A stretch of 64,000 nucleotides of DNA from Stieleria maiorica (GTDB lineage Bacteria > Planctomycetota > Planctomycetia > Pirellulales > Pirellulaceae), in assembly GCF_008035925.1 (NCBI RefSeq), contig NZ_CP036264.1, forward strand, positions 2,329,409 to 2,393,408, in the 5' to 3' direction. This document shows, piece by piece, positions 33,867-42,703 of this stretch. Below the pieces are notes generated by a model, which had not been told where the DNA came from, searched no databases, and saw nothing but the letters and a program-made list of their open reading frames with translations. Every line of letters starts with the position of its first letter. Positions within the stretch are counted from its first letter, which is position 1. The position numbers and the translations under genes were made by a program.

Positions 33867-34301
33867 CTAATTCCTCGCGTACTTTTTGAGCGCGTTTTCA
33901 TCTGCCAATAACATTTGTTGCGTCATGGCGTCTGCATCAAATTCCAGCCTGCGCTGATCCATCAGGATCTCCAAGCCGCGGACCCGCGTGCGCTGGTCCA
34001 TGACTCGTGAACGAGCCTCGCGTCGTTCGGCCTCGCATTTGTCGATTTCGTCTCGAACGATCTTGATGGACCGGTCAATGCTTTCGATCCAGAGATGGGT
34101 TTGCGTCAGAAACTCGATCGAGCAATTCCTGGTGATCTCCAGGCCTTGGCGTTTGACCGATTCGAAATCTTCCAGCCGTTTGCGGTGTGAGGCCAACAAC
34201 GCATCGATGCGGGCGAGTTCGCCGATCAACACATTCAATTGACTGCTTTCGATCGAGTGGATGCGGCGGATTCGATCGATCTTTTTTTTCAGTTCGCTCA
34301 T
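33867..34301 (-). CDS. fliJ: FliJ-like flagellar export chaperone
   Basis: The protein has 144 residues, almost entirely one or two long helices with heptad spacing (KKKIDRIRRIHSIE, DEIDKCEAERREARSRV). FliJ forms the stalk of the export ATPase and helps load export substrates. Sequence conservation in FliJ is low; the call rests on coiled-coil form, length and its place directly after fliI (4-base overlap). Confidence 0.75.
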   Translation of the reverse strand: MSELKKKIDRIRRIHSIESSQLNVLIGELARIDALLASHRKRLEDFESVKRQGLEITRNCSIEFLTQTHLWIESIDRSIKIVRDEIDKCEAERREARSRVMDQRTRVRGLEILMDQRRLEFDADAMTQQMLLADENALKKYARN

Positions 34302-35599
34302 GTGGGCTGCCCGATCAATTGTTGCAGCCTTTGCAGACCGGCCCGGGTGGCATTGAGCGGACTCGGTGAATCCATGGCCTGGCGCAGGAACCGATTGACC
34401 TCCGGATAGGTCTCGATCGCACGATCCGAATCGGGCATGGCACCTTTTTGATAGGCACCGATCTGAATCAGATCTTCGACTTCCAGATACTTGGCCAGGA
34501 CGCGTCGCACGCTGGCCGCTTGTTGCTGGTGCGGTTTATCGGTGACCTCTTTGAACAATCGGCTGGCGCTTTTGAGCACGTTGACGGCTGGGAAGTGTCC
34601 TTCGTGGGCGAGTTTTCGATCCAGCACGATGTGACCGTCCAAGATGGCGCGTGCCGAGTCGGCGACCGGTTCGTTCATGTCGTCACCGTCGACCAGAATG
34701 GTCAACAGCCCGGTGATGACGCCCTTGTCGCTGGTTCCGAGCTGCTCCAGCAATTGTGCCATTTTCTGGAACACGCTGGGCGTGTAGCCGCGTGAGGTGG
34801 GCGGTTCCCCGAGCAACAGCCCGAGTTCGCGTTGTGCGTGTGCCAGTCGTGTCAGACTGTCCAGCATGAACAGGACGTTCATGCCTTGAGATCGAAACCA
34901 GCTGGCGATCGCGACCGCCGACTCACTGGCCCGGATCCGAGCCAACGGAGGCTGGTCGGAGGTCGATACGATGACGACCGACCGGGCAAGCCCCTCCTCG
35001 CCCAAGGTGTCTTCGATGAACGGCCGAACTTCGCGTCCGCGTTCGCCGATCATCGCGACCACGTTGATGTCGCACAACGCGTGCTTGGCGATCTCCCCCA
35101 ACAGCGTGCTCTTTCCGACCCCGCTGCCGGCGAACAATCCGACGCGTTGCCCCTGGCCCATCGTCAACAACCCGTCGATCGAACGAACGCCGGTCACGAA
35201 GGGCTGGCGGATCAACGGCCGCGTCAGGGGATCGGGCGATTCAAAGTGCAATTCCGCCGTCGCATCGCAGTGGATCGGACCGAGCGAATCGATGGGACGT
35301 CCCAGCGAATCGATGACCCGTCCGAGCAATTGACGGCCGACAGGGACCCGCATCCGCTTGCCGGTCGATACGACCACGTTGCCCCGCTGAAAATCGACGC
35401 CGCTGTGGTACGGCATCAGCTGGGCTTTGTCGTCGTTGAAGCCGATCACTTCGGCCAGCACGGATTGTCCGCTGGAGGACGTGATTTGGACCAATTCGCC
35501 CAGCCCCGCATCGATGGTCGCGCACATCCGACCCTCGACACTTTGCAAACGCCCGGTCGTCTGAATCCACTGGTCGTTTCGAAGCGTCGGAATCAACAT
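34298..35599 (-). CDS. fliI: flagellar export ATPase FliI
   Basis: The protein has 433 residues. The Walker A is GLFAGSGVGKSTLLG (about 153-167), followed by MIGERGREVRPF and a Walker B region (VLFMLDSLTRLAHAQRE), all characteristic of the FliI/EscN branch of rotary ATPases. It hexamerises at the cytoplasmic export gate and uses ATP to unfold and release substrates. It overlaps fliJ by 4 bases and follows fliH by 1 base. Confidence 0.95.
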   Translation of the reverse strand: MLIPTLRNDQWIQTTGRLQSVEGRMCATIDAGLGELVQITSSSGQSVLAEVIGFNDDKAQLMPYHSGVDFQRGNVVVSTGKRMRVPVGRQLLGRVIDSLGRPIDSLGPIHCDATAELHFESPDPLTRPLIRQPFVTGVRSIDGLLTMGQGQRVGLFAGSGVGKSTLLGEIAKHALCDINVVAMIGERGREVRPFIEDTLGEEGLARSVVIVSTSDQPPLARIRASESAVAIASWFRSQGMNVLFMLDSLTRLAHAQRELGLLLGEPPTSRGYTPSVFQKMAQLLEQLGTSDKGVITGLLTILVDGDDMNEPVADSARAILDGHIVLDRKLAHEGHFPAVNVLKSASRLFKEVTDKPHQQQAASVRRVLAKYLEVEDLIQIGAYQKGAMPDSDRAIETYPEVNRFLRQAMDSPSPLNATRAGLQRLQQLIGQPT

Positions 35600-35600
35600 C

Positions 35601-36203
35601 TTACGTCTCTCCCCAAGCCGGTGAGAGCTGCTTGCCCGCGGCGTCTAAAAAAGAATCCAGCGATGCCAGGAACCCTTTCCCGTTGGATTCGATGCGGCAA
35701 TCACCCGGCTGGACCGTCGCGTCGCCTTGGATCTCGATCGCCTCATAATCGATCTGAGACAACCAGGATTGGAGCGAGACGACATAATCGGGATGGACAT
35801 AAATGACCGCCGATTGGCTGGGATGCACTTGGCGCAACAGGAGGTTCGCAAAATGTGCGACGCGTTCTTCCACCAATGCGTTGTCGCTGCCGAGGGCTTG
35901 TTTGGCGATTTGCGTTGCTGCGGCGGTCAGCTGGACGCCGATCGTCGAAAGTTCCTCATCCAACCTGGCGTCGAGAAGTTTCAGCTTTTGTTCAATTGAG
36001 TGCAGCGTCTTCAGCGCCGCGGCGGCGGCTTCGTCTCGGGCAGCCGATTCGGCTTCGGCCACGGTCGTCGGCTCGGTCGCGGCGCTCGCGGCCCCGTTCG
36101 GTGACGTACCGGCCGGCAAGTTGGGTGTGGCCGGCGGCAGCGGCCCACGGGCCAGGGTGACGTTGGCCAAGGACCGGTCGAAGGGGATTTGAATCGTGGG
36201 CAT
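35601..36203 (-). CDS. fliH: FliH-like flagellar assembly protein
   Basis: The protein has 200 residues. The N-terminus is Pro/Ala-rich and low in conservation (about 1-55), then a helical stretch with Ala/Glu bias, then a C-terminal alpha/beta domain (HPDYVVSLQSWL, GDCRIESNGKG) as in FliH/YscL/V-ATPase E subunits. FliH holds FliI inactive and links it to the C-ring. It lies between fliG and fliI with 1-base gaps each side, the usual place. Confidence 0.85.
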   Translation of the reverse strand: MPTIQIPFDRSLANVTLARGPLPPATPNLPAGTSPNGAASAATEPTTVAEAESAARDEAAAAALKTLHSIEQKLKLLDARLDEELSTIGVQLTAAATQIAKQALGSDNALVEERVAHFANLLLRQVHPSQSAVIYVHPDYVVSLQSWLSQIDYEAIEIQGDATVQPGDCRIESNGKGFLASLDSFLDAAGKQLSPAWGET

Positions 36204-36204
36204 G

Positions 36205-37227
36205 TCAATCGATTTTCACCTCACCGGCTTCGCACAGGCCTGCCAAGATCTTGGCGATCGAACTCCGCGCTTCGGTGATCTCCTCTTCGCTCGCGTTGGT
36301 CTTGAATTCCATTTCCTCTTGCAGCGACTCTTTGGCGCGTTTGGACATGTTGGACAAGATGAACGTCAGCAGCGACTCGTCAACCTGTTGCAAGGCACAG
36401 ACCAGGGCGTCGGTTTGGCATTGGCCGAGCAGTTTTTGCAGGTCCCGGTCGCCGAGTTTTTCGATGTCCTCGAATCGGTACAGTTGATTGCGGACGGTTT
36501 CGGCCAGTTCGCTGTCGCGCTTTTCCAGTTCATCGAGCATCGGCTTGCGCAACGCCCTGGGCAGCGATCGCATCAGGTTGGCCATTTGTGAGGTCGTTTC
36601 CTGTTCCGTTTCACGCTCCTCGACCTGGAGCGACAACTGCAGGGCTTTGGCAAGAATGCGTTCCTGGATCAATGGGGAAACCGACGACGGTTGGGCCAGC
36701 TCCAGGAAGACGTTGGGGCGGACCGCCTCGGGCAAAAATTCCAGCGTCTTGGCGGCATGTTCGTTGGCCAGCCGTCGCAGCACGATCGCCGCCGCGACCG
36801 GATTCTCGTTCTTGAGCGCCTGGGCGACTTGATAGGGGTGCATCTGGTTCAAATCGCGAACCGTATCGCCGGTCAGTTTGGGCGGGGTGAAACGCTTGGT
36901 CGGTTCGATTTCGACATCGAAACTCTCCTCGGCGATCTGCAGGATTTTGGGGCCTTCCTCTTCTTCCGAATCCCCCTCTTCGGCCGGGGCGTTTTTCTGG
37001 ACCGTTTGCAGGGCCATGTGGAAGTAATCTTCAAAGTCACCAAGGACCATATCGATTTCTTCCTGGCTGGGCGGATAGGACTCAAAATCTTTGAGCGCCT
37101 GGTCCAACTCCTCCAGCGCTTCGCCGGAAAGCCCCTCGCGGGCCATCTCGGTGGCGTCTTCGCCCATCAGGTGCAGCAGAAGCGCGAGTCGCTCGGGCCG
37201 CGTCAACATCATCTTCATCGTTGCCAC
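36205..37227 (-). CDS. fliG: flagellar motor switch protein FliG (divergent)
   Basis: The protein has 340 residues. The N-terminal domain (about 1-110) ends in a very acidic linker (EEGDSEEEEG, about 90-100). The middle domain (about 125-205) has NPVAAAIVLRRL where FliG normally has the FliM-binding EHPQ motif. The C-terminal domain (about 220-335) keeps charged helices of the kind that contact MotA. It joins the MS ring (FliF, N-terminal side) to the C-ring and converts stator motion to torque. It lies 9 bases after fliF. Confidence 0.88.
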   Translation of the reverse strand: MATMKMMLTRPERLALLLHLMGEDATEMAREGLSGEALEELDQALKDFESYPPSQEEIDMVLGDFEDYFHMALQTVQKNAPAEEGDSEEEEGPKILQIAEESFDVEIEPTKRFTPPKLTGDTVRDLNQMHPYQVAQALKNENPVAAAIVLRRLANEHAAKTLEFLPEAVRPNVFLELAQPSSVSPLIQERILAKALQLSLQVEERETEQETTSQMANLMRSLPRALRKPMLDELEKRDSELAETVRNQLYRFEDIEKLGDRDLQKLLGQCQTDALVCALQQVDESLLTFILSNMSKRAKESLQEEMEFKTNASEEEITEARSSIAKILAGLCEAGEVKID

Positions 37228-37236
37228 CCCCTATGA

Positions 37237-38769
37237 TCACGCGGCGTCGCGTTTCTCGGACTCTCGATCGGAATCAGCGCCAGACCAAGATCGAACGACC
37301 TGAGCAAACACTTCGGGGTTTTCTTTGATCATTCGTGACAATTCGCTGACGTTTTCCAGTCGGGCACTATCGAGTTGCTGATCGGCGCCCGCGCCGCCCG
37401 GTTTGCTGGCCGGTCCGAACCGCCGCAACAACATTAGGCCTAACACAAATGCCAACAGGGCGGCAATCGCAAGTGATGCCTTTTCAACGATCGATGTGAT
37501 CTTGGTCCAGTCAAACGTAGCTTCCGGAGTCGTCACGTTGAGGATCGGTTCGGTGAATGGCAGAAAATCGACGGTGATGCTGTCGGTGTCGTCACGAAAC
37601 CCGACGGCGTTTTTAACCAGGGCGCTGACCCGTTCGTCCATCCCGGGGATCAAGGTTCCGTCTTCTTGCTTGATGCCTTGGGTTTCGGAGTTGACCAGCA
37701 CGCTGACGCTCAGGAAATTCTTGATCGGGGTCGAATTCGCCTGGGTTTCTTCGGTGATCGGGACCAGATAACTTGTTTTGACGTTTTCTGTTTTATTGAG
37801 AACGCTGCTTGTGCCGGTTGCCCCCCGCCGCGATTGCAGATTGGACGCCACCCCGGCGGCTCCGACCGCGGGCTGTTCCATGTTGGTCGTCGTTTCGGAA
37901 ACCAAGTCTTCCTGACTGGGGACCGCCCCGTCGGCGTCGTATTTGGTGGTTTTGGTCGACCCCTGGGTGAACGTCATGTCCAAACTGACTTGGACGCTGG
38001 CGTTGCCGTATCCCAGGAACTGCATCAATTGAGCTTCGGCCTTGTCGGCGAGCTTGCGTTCGGCGGCGGCGATGTATTCGACTTGCGAACCGATTTGCTG
38101 GGATTGCTCGTCGGGGATCGTGTAGCTGCGACCGTCACGGTCGGTGATTTGGACGGCTTCGGGAACCAGGTCTTCGACGGCATAGGCGACAAAGGACGCG
38201 ATCGATGCGGCTTGTTGATCGCTCAATCGGGCTCCGTAGCGCAGCGTAAGCATCACGCTGGCCGAGGGAGGAGATGTCTTGCGTTCAAACGGCCCCTTGT
38301 CAGGGATGTTCAAATGAACGTCGGCGTGTTCGACGACCTCCAGCTTCTTGATCGTCGACGCAAGGCTTTGTTGCGTTTGCAGCCGAGCCCGGTTGCGTCG
38401 TTCGGTCGGGCTGCCGAAGGCACCGCCCATCGGCAAATCGGCGACCGCGCCGGCATCGGACACGCCGTTGGTCCGCGCCAACAAGCGGGCTTTGGCGAAA
38501 TCACGCTTGTCCACCAGCAGGTTTCCGCCGGCGCCGGAAAGTTGGTAATCGATGCCCGCTTTGTCCAGGGCATTGATCACACGGTCGACCTGGTCGCCTT
38601 CACCCTGGCTGACCAAGACGACGTAGCTGGGTTGCACCGACCAATAACCGACGCCACCAACGGTGACCACGCACAGCACTGCCAACAGCAGGATTCCGAT
38701 CCTTGCCGAAGGAGAGCTGTGCCGCCAAATGTTTAGGAGGGCGTCGATATAGGGCTGGATGACGTTCAA
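37237..38769 (-). CDS. fliF: flagellar MS-ring protein FliF
   Basis: The protein has 510 residues, close to the family length. An N-terminal membrane helix (about 23-45) precedes the ring-building motifs (about 47-230: VVLVSQGEGDQVDRVINAL, LRYGARLSDQQAASIASFVAYAV). A second membrane helix lies near 430-455. The C-terminal cytoplasmic tail binds FliG. About 25 copies form the MS ring, the first assembled part of the flagellum. It lies 70 bases after fliE and 9 before fliG. Confidence 0.95.
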   Translation of the reverse strand: MNVIQPYIDALLNIWRHSSPSARIGILLLAVLCVVTVGGVGYWSVQPSYVVLVSQGEGDQVDRVINALDKAGIDYQLSGAGGNLLVDKRDFAKARLLARTNGVSDAGAVADLPMGGAFGSPTERRNRARLQTQQSLASTIKKLEVVEHADVHLNIPDKGPFERKTSPPSASVMLTLRYGARLSDQQAASIASFVAYAVEDLVPEAVQITDRDGRSYTIPDEQSQQIGSQVEYIAAAERKLADKAEAQLMQFLGYGNASVQVSLDMTFTQGSTKTTKYDADGAVPSQEDLVSETTTNMEQPAVGAAGVASNLQSRRGATGTSSVLNKTENVKTSYLVPITEETQANSTPIKNFLSVSVLVNSETQGIKQEDGTLIPGMDERVSALVKNAVGFRDDTDSITVDFLPFTEPILNVTTPEATFDWTKITSIVEKASLAIAALLAFVLGLMLLRRFGPASKPGGAGADQQLDSARLENVSELSRMIKENPEVFAQVVRSWSGADSDRESEKRDAA

Positions 38770-38839
38770 GGCAAATCAAGCAAGCGAATGTCGCGTTGGG
38801 GAGGTAACACGAAGGTCGTCTGGTGCTGTCGGAGTTCCA

Positions 38840-39136
38840 CTAGAATTGCATTCGCATCAATTCGTTGTACGAATCGACGATCTGATTTCGTACTTCCATA
38901 AAGATCTGAAACGACATCTCGGCCTTGACGACTTCCATGACGACCTGCTGGACGTCTTGATTCTCGCCGGAAACCAATCCTTGGATCGCTTCCTCCGATC
39001 GGATCTGGTCTTCGTTGGCACGGGCCATCAGATCCATGAACAGATTGCGATCGGTCGCCTGGGGTTTCGCAGGCGACGACGGCAATGCAACGTTGGGAGA
39101 TCCCGTTGTGGCGATGGGGGGCAGGGCAGACATCAC
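38840..39136 (-). CDS. fliE: flagellar hook-basal body protein FliE
   Basis: The protein has 98 residues. The C-terminal half has the family pattern DVQQVVMEVVKAEMSFQIF and ends RNQIVDSYNELMRMQF, the typical FliE end. FliE connects the MS ring to the rod and is itself exported. It overlaps flgC by 4 bases (ATGA). Confidence 0.92.
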   Translation of the reverse strand: MMSALPPIATTGSPNVALPSSPAKPQATDRNLFMDLMARANEDQIRSEEAIQGLVSGENQDVQQVVMEVVKAEMSFQIFMEVRNQIVDSYNELMRMQF

Positions 39137-39567
39137 TGGCCTCCTTGGAGCAGTGTGAGAGTTTGTTCGACCATCTCTTTAAAGACGCTGATCGCTTTCG
39201 AATTCGCCTCGTAGGATCGGCTGGCCGTGATCAGGTCAACCATTTCTTCGGGAATCTTGACGTTGGACAGTTTCACGAAACCGTCCGCATCGGCATGCGG
39301 GTGCGCCGGGTTGTAAATACTGGGAAACTCGCTCGGGTCGCCTTCCACTCCGACCACTTCCACCCCGTGCATGGCCGCGGCGCCGTGTTTCCGGTCGACC
39401 GGGTCCAATCCGGCGGCAAACACCACCGCCTGTCGGCGATAGGGCTGGCCGGTGTCGGTCATCGTCGTGCCGGCGTTGGCGATGTTGTTGGCCGTCACCT
39501 CCATCCGAAACCGCTCGGCGGCTAAGCCGGAAGCGGCGATGTCGATCGTTGGAAATCTAACCGTCAT
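39133..39567 (-). CDS. flgC: flagellar rod protein FlgC
   Basis: The protein has 144 residues. The N-terminus carries ASGLAAERFRMEVTANNIANA, the conserved rod/hook start. The C-terminus has the VDLITASRSYEANSKAISVFK signature of FlgC. It forms part of the proximal rod and is exported by the type III gate. It starts 67 bases after flgB and overlaps fliE. Confidence 0.95.
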   Translation of the reverse strand: MTVRFPTIDIAASGLAAERFRMEVTANNIANAGTTMTDTGQPYRRQAVVFAAGLDPVDRKHGAAAMHGVEVVGVEGDPSEFPSIYNPAHPHADADGFVKLSNVKIPEEMVDLITASRSYEANSKAISVFKEMVEQTLTLLQGGQ

Positions 39568-39634
39568 GACGTTCCTTCGTCCTTGTTCCTCAAAGGGGGG
39601 CCTTGAGTGGTGGAGCCACCCTTCAAAGCCGTCC

Positions 39635-39988
39635 TTAGCCCGAGATTGCTCGACGCATCGTCGAAACCCTGGATGCCAGCAGGTGCGAAAAGGCTTGGAA
39701 CGCCAACGCGTTCTCCTTCAATTCCGCAACTTCCTTCTCCAAGTTCACATTGTTCCCATCCACCCGCTCCACCAGGCCCTCCAAGTCCTTGACCGGCAAT
39801 TCGATGCCGCCCGAGTCCTCGGCCTGCCCCGACTGAAGCTGGTTTAACAACCGCTCAAACTCCAACCGCTTGGTCTTGTAACCCGGCGTGTTGACATTAG
39901 CGATATTCTGGCTGACAACGCGATGGCTCTTTTCCGACGCGCTGACCGCTGAACCCAATAAATCCATTTGGTAAAATATTCCAGTCAT
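39635..39988 (-). CDS. flgB: flagellar rod protein FlgB
   Basis: The protein has 117 residues from ATG 39988; the open frame reaches 40093 but those residues do not look like FlgB. The rod signature VSQNIANVNTPGYK is at about 20-33, and the C-terminal LEKEVAELKENALAFQAFSHLLASR is typical. FlgB forms the proximal rod with FlgC and FlgF. It heads the minus-strand flagellar transcript. A second possible start is the ATG seven codons further on. Confidence 0.9.
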   Translation of the reverse strand: MTGIFYQMDLLGSAVSASEKSHRVVSQNIANVNTPGYKTKRLEFERLLNQLQSGQAEDSGGIELPVKDLEGLVERVDGNNVNLEKEVAELKENALAFQAFSHLLASRVSTMRRAISG

Positions 39989-39995
39989 GCCAGTT

Positions 39996-40023
39996 ATATC
40001 GGCCTGAGAAGCTGTTCGCGTTA
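39996..40023 (-). promoter_or_regulatory. candidate sigma-28 (FliA) promoter for flgB operon
   Basis: On the minus strand TAAC (40023-40020) is followed after suitable spacing by GCCGATAT (40003-39996), one base from the GCCGATAA -10 consensus. The -35 matches only TAA of TAAA, and spacing is one base longer than ideal. The transcript would begin almost at the flgB ATG, giving a leaderless or nearly leaderless message, which is a reason for caution. Confidence 0.35.
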
Positions 40024-40273
40024 AGGGCAACTTTCCGAGAATGTCGCCGAAACGCCATCTCTGGGCCGACTGGCGGTGAGGGAGTTCCCTCAATTAGGGC
40101 ATCCAGTGCGGCTGAGTCGATGGCAATTCGGTCGATCTCTAGCGGTGAACTAAGAATCGAAAGACGGTTTTGAATTTCGATTCGAACGCGCAGTTCTGAG
40201 TGCCTCTGCACCGCTCTGTCTGCGATCACACGGGGCGACAAGATTGTGTCGCGGGGGGGATAACTGGGCAGTT

Positions 40274-41047
40274 ATGGATATCGCAACAATCATCGGACTG
40301 ATCCTGGGATTCGGTCTGATCTTGGCTTCGATCGCGATGGGCGGGGGCGGCCTGGGACCCTTCATTGACCCCCCCAGTATGATGATCGTGTTCGGAGGCG
40401 CCGCCGCGGCATCCCTGATCAACTTCCCTCTGAAGTACAACCTGGGCGCCTTCGGCGTCATCCTGAAGTGCTTCCTGTTCAAACTGCCCACCGCCCAAGA
40501 CACGATCGCGCAATTCAAAAAGTTTGCCGAAGTGGTTCGCAAGGACGGGTTGCTAGCATTGGAAGATCAAGCGGCCGAGATCAAGGACGATTACATGCGG
40601 CGGGGACTGGAGTCGTTGATCAGCGGCGTCCCGGCCGAAGACGTCGCGCGGACGCTGGAGATCGAGCTGGCGTACATCGAACAACGACACGTCACGGGCA
40701 AAAAGATCGTCGATTCGGCCGGTGCGGCCGCGCCGGCGTTCGGCATGATCGGCACCCTGATCGGTCTGGTCCAGATGCTTCGTTCGCTCGATGACCCCAG
40801 CAAGATCGGTGGCGGGATGGCGACGGCATTGTTGACGACGTTGTACGGGGCATTGATCGCCAACGTCGTCTGTATCCCGTTGGCCGGCAAGTTGGAAACC
40901 CGCAATCGGGAGGAGACGATGATTCGCGAGTTGATCATCCGCGGCATCGCCCTGTTGGGCGAAGGGGAAAGCCCGCGCGTGGTCGAAGAAAAACTGCTCG
41001 GGTTCCTGTCCCCCAAAACTCGCCGATCGATCCTCGCAAAGGCGTAG
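40274..41047 (+). CDS. motA: flagellar stator protein MotA
   Basis: The protein has 257 residues from ATG 40274. It has four membrane helices with the usual large cytoplasmic loop (about 55-150). GAAAPAFGMIGTLIGLV and ALIANVVCIPLAG carry the two prolines that shape the ion channel in MotA/PomA. Five copies surround two B subunits and turn around them as ions pass. It starts the plus-strand stator operon, divergent from flgB, 4 bases before the first motB-like gene. A small hairpin covers the start codon. Confidence 0.93.
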   Translation: MDIATIIGLILGFGLILASIAMGGGGLGPFIDPPSMMIVFGGAAAASLINFPLKYNLGAFGVILKCFLFKLPTAQDTIAQFKKFAEVVRKDGLLALEDQAAEIKDDYMRRGLESLISGVPAEDVARTLEIELAYIEQRHVTGKKIVDSAGAAAPAFGMIGTLIGLVQMLRSLDDPSKIGGGMATALLTTLYGALIANVVCIPLAGKLETRNREETMIRELIIRGIALLGEGESPRVVEEKLLGFLSPKTRRSILAKA

Positions 41048-41051
41048 ACTG

Positions 41052-41705
41052 ATGGCCAGCGATCTGCCCGAGGATCCGCCGGAAGACATCCCGGCGTGGT
41101 TCATGACCTACAGCGACGTCATCACGCTGTTGATGACGTTCTTCATCTTGCTGTTGACCTTTGCCACGACCGAACCGGAGCGGTTCGAAAAGGTCACCGC
41201 CAGTGTGTTCGGCGCGGCCGGGGCGAAGGGCGTCGCGGGGCACGAGCACGACATGTTGGATCGAAACTCGTGGAGTCAGCGGATTCGTCCTCGGGCGGCC
41301 CGGATCGCGATGCAGGGCAGCGAAATGCCACCGATCCAAAAGGAGGTGACGACCAAGGCGATCGGACGCGGCCTGGAGGCGGTCAGCGAACTGGCCAGCC
41401 AAAAAGACGTGATGAAGACGTACGCATTCGAAATGCCGCTGGAAAAATTGGTCGACCAAAACCTGAAACTCACCCAGCGGGGGGCCAAGGTCGCGGCCAA
41501 ATTGTCGGCACAATTGCGCTCGCTCAGTATTCACTGCACGTTTGAAATCTCCGATCGGACCTTGGAAGATCGCGTCTGCGCCTTCGCCCACCATCTGTAC
41601 CACGTCGAGCGTGCCCGGCCGGGCCAAATCGGGACCAGCATCGCCGATAACGTGACCACCAAGATGGTTCGAATCGTGATCGAGAAGTACGAGGGGAACC
41701 GATGA
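41052..41705 (+). CDS. motB: MotB-like stator protein 1, without canonical OmpA domain
   Basis: The protein has 217 residues. The N-terminus is a MotB/PomB plug-and-helix region, WFMTYSDVITLLMTFFILLL, with the ion-binding Asp at D22; it is closer to PomB-type (Na+) than to E. coli MotB. After about residue 45 the protein is soluble and helical. The C-terminus (about 130-217) does not show the peptidoglycan-binding OmpA motifs. It follows motA by 4 bases and overlaps the second motB-like gene by 4 bases. How it would anchor to the cell wall is unclear. Confidence 0.8.
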   Translation: MASDLPEDPPEDIPAWFMTYSDVITLLMTFFILLLTFATTEPERFEKVTASVFGAAGAKGVAGHEHDMLDRNSWSQRIRPRAARIAMQGSEMPPIQKEVTTKAIGRGLEAVSELASQKDVMKTYAFEMPLEKLVDQNLKLTQRGAKVAAKLSAQLRSLSIHCTFEISDRTLEDRVCAFAHHLYHVERARPGQIGTSIADNVTTKMVRIVIEKYEGNR

Positions 41706-42454
41706 GCAAACGCAAGAAGCAGCCGCCCAGCGTTCCCAGCAAGGCCTACCTGGTTTCCTTCGGCGACACCATGACCGCCCTGTTGGCCTTCTTCATCGTG
41801 CTTAACTCGCTGGCCAAAGAACAGACCGGGGCCAACATGCACTCCGGAACCGGCTCGTTCGTTAACGCTTTTTCAAGCTCCGGGCAACCCGGGCACTTAA
41901 GTGGCAGCCGCTCCAATGAAGTGATCCAGCAGGAATCGCAAAAGCCGATCTACGCGTTGGCGGAGAATATGAAGGATGACTCCGACAAGAATATCGGGCC
42001 GGACGAGATCAATGAACAGCAACGCGTGCTTGATCGAGAGAAAGAACAATTCCAAAAGTTTCTCACCGAATTGGAATCGCAACTCGATCTGGACATGCTG
42101 CCGGAGATCGAAAACCAAGTCGTCTTCGATTCCTTCGAACGACCGGACCCCACGACGGGAAAACTCAGCCTGCACGCCGTCCAGTTGATCTCCGAAGCCG
42201 TGACGAAGCTCCGTGAACCCGGCATGACGCTGGAGATCGTGCTGTGGGCAGACATGCCGCGAGGCTCCGCGTTGAAACGGAAACTGGATAAATCGGTCGA
42301 GCTTCGTAAGGAAATCGAACGGACGGTCTGGATGAAGGCGAGCCAAAAGTCGCGGATCCGCTACCGCGTCAAACCGTGGCTGTTTGCTGACGCCAAACGC
42401 CCCTACCTGTCAGTCATCCTCGGCAGAACCTCCGCTGCCCCCGACGCCGGCTAA
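41702..42454 (+). CDS. MotB-like stator protein 2, divergent
   Basis: The protein has 250 residues. A basic N-terminus leads into YLVSFGDTMTALLAFFIVLN, a membrane helix with an Asp at D22, the same position as in the preceding protein. A linker with an amphipathic coiled-coil-like part (about 95-130) follows, then a C-terminal domain (about 135-245) with some alternation of beta and alpha elements but no clear OmpA-type peptidoglycan site. The overlap with motB-like 1 (ATGA) implies equal production. It may pair with MotB-like 1 as a heterodimer in the stator; that is inference. Confidence 0.72.
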   Translation: MSKRKKQPPSVPSKAYLVSFGDTMTALLAFFIVLNSLAKEQTGANMHSGTGSFVNAFSSSGQPGHLSGSRSNEVIQQESQKPIYALAENMKDDSDKNIGPDEINEQQRVLDREKEQFQKFLTELESQLDLDMLPEIENQVVFDSFERPDPTTGKLSLHAVQLISEAVTKLREPGMTLEIVLWADMPRGSALKRKLDKSVELRKEIERTVWMKASQKSRIRYRVKPWLFADAKRPYLSVILGRTSAAPDAG

Positions 42455-42564
42455 ACAATACGACGCCCCCTCCAGTCCGTCGCTGAAACGTACGATGGCC
42501 CTTCCGGGCCGTCGATCATGCCCCGCCGGCGCTCTTGAAAAAGCCGACGTCACCTTCGCCCGAT

Positions 42565-42598
42565 GGGACCAATAGGACACAGAGGACGTATAGGTCCC
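42565..42598. repeat. dispersed GGGACC palindromic repeat, copy 1
   Basis: The arms GGGACCAATA (42565-42574) and TATAGGTCCC (42589-42598) pair with one mismatch. Related copies occur at 49261 and 54302. It lies in the gap between the convergent stator and sulfatase genes. Confidence 0.65.
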
Positions 42599-42703
42599 CT
42601 ACGTCCTATCGAGCGCAACATCCATCCGCACCGGTTGAACCAACCGATACGACAAACGTCCGCTGGACTGAGTCAACGTCCACCACGCTTCAAAACCGTT
42701 TCT

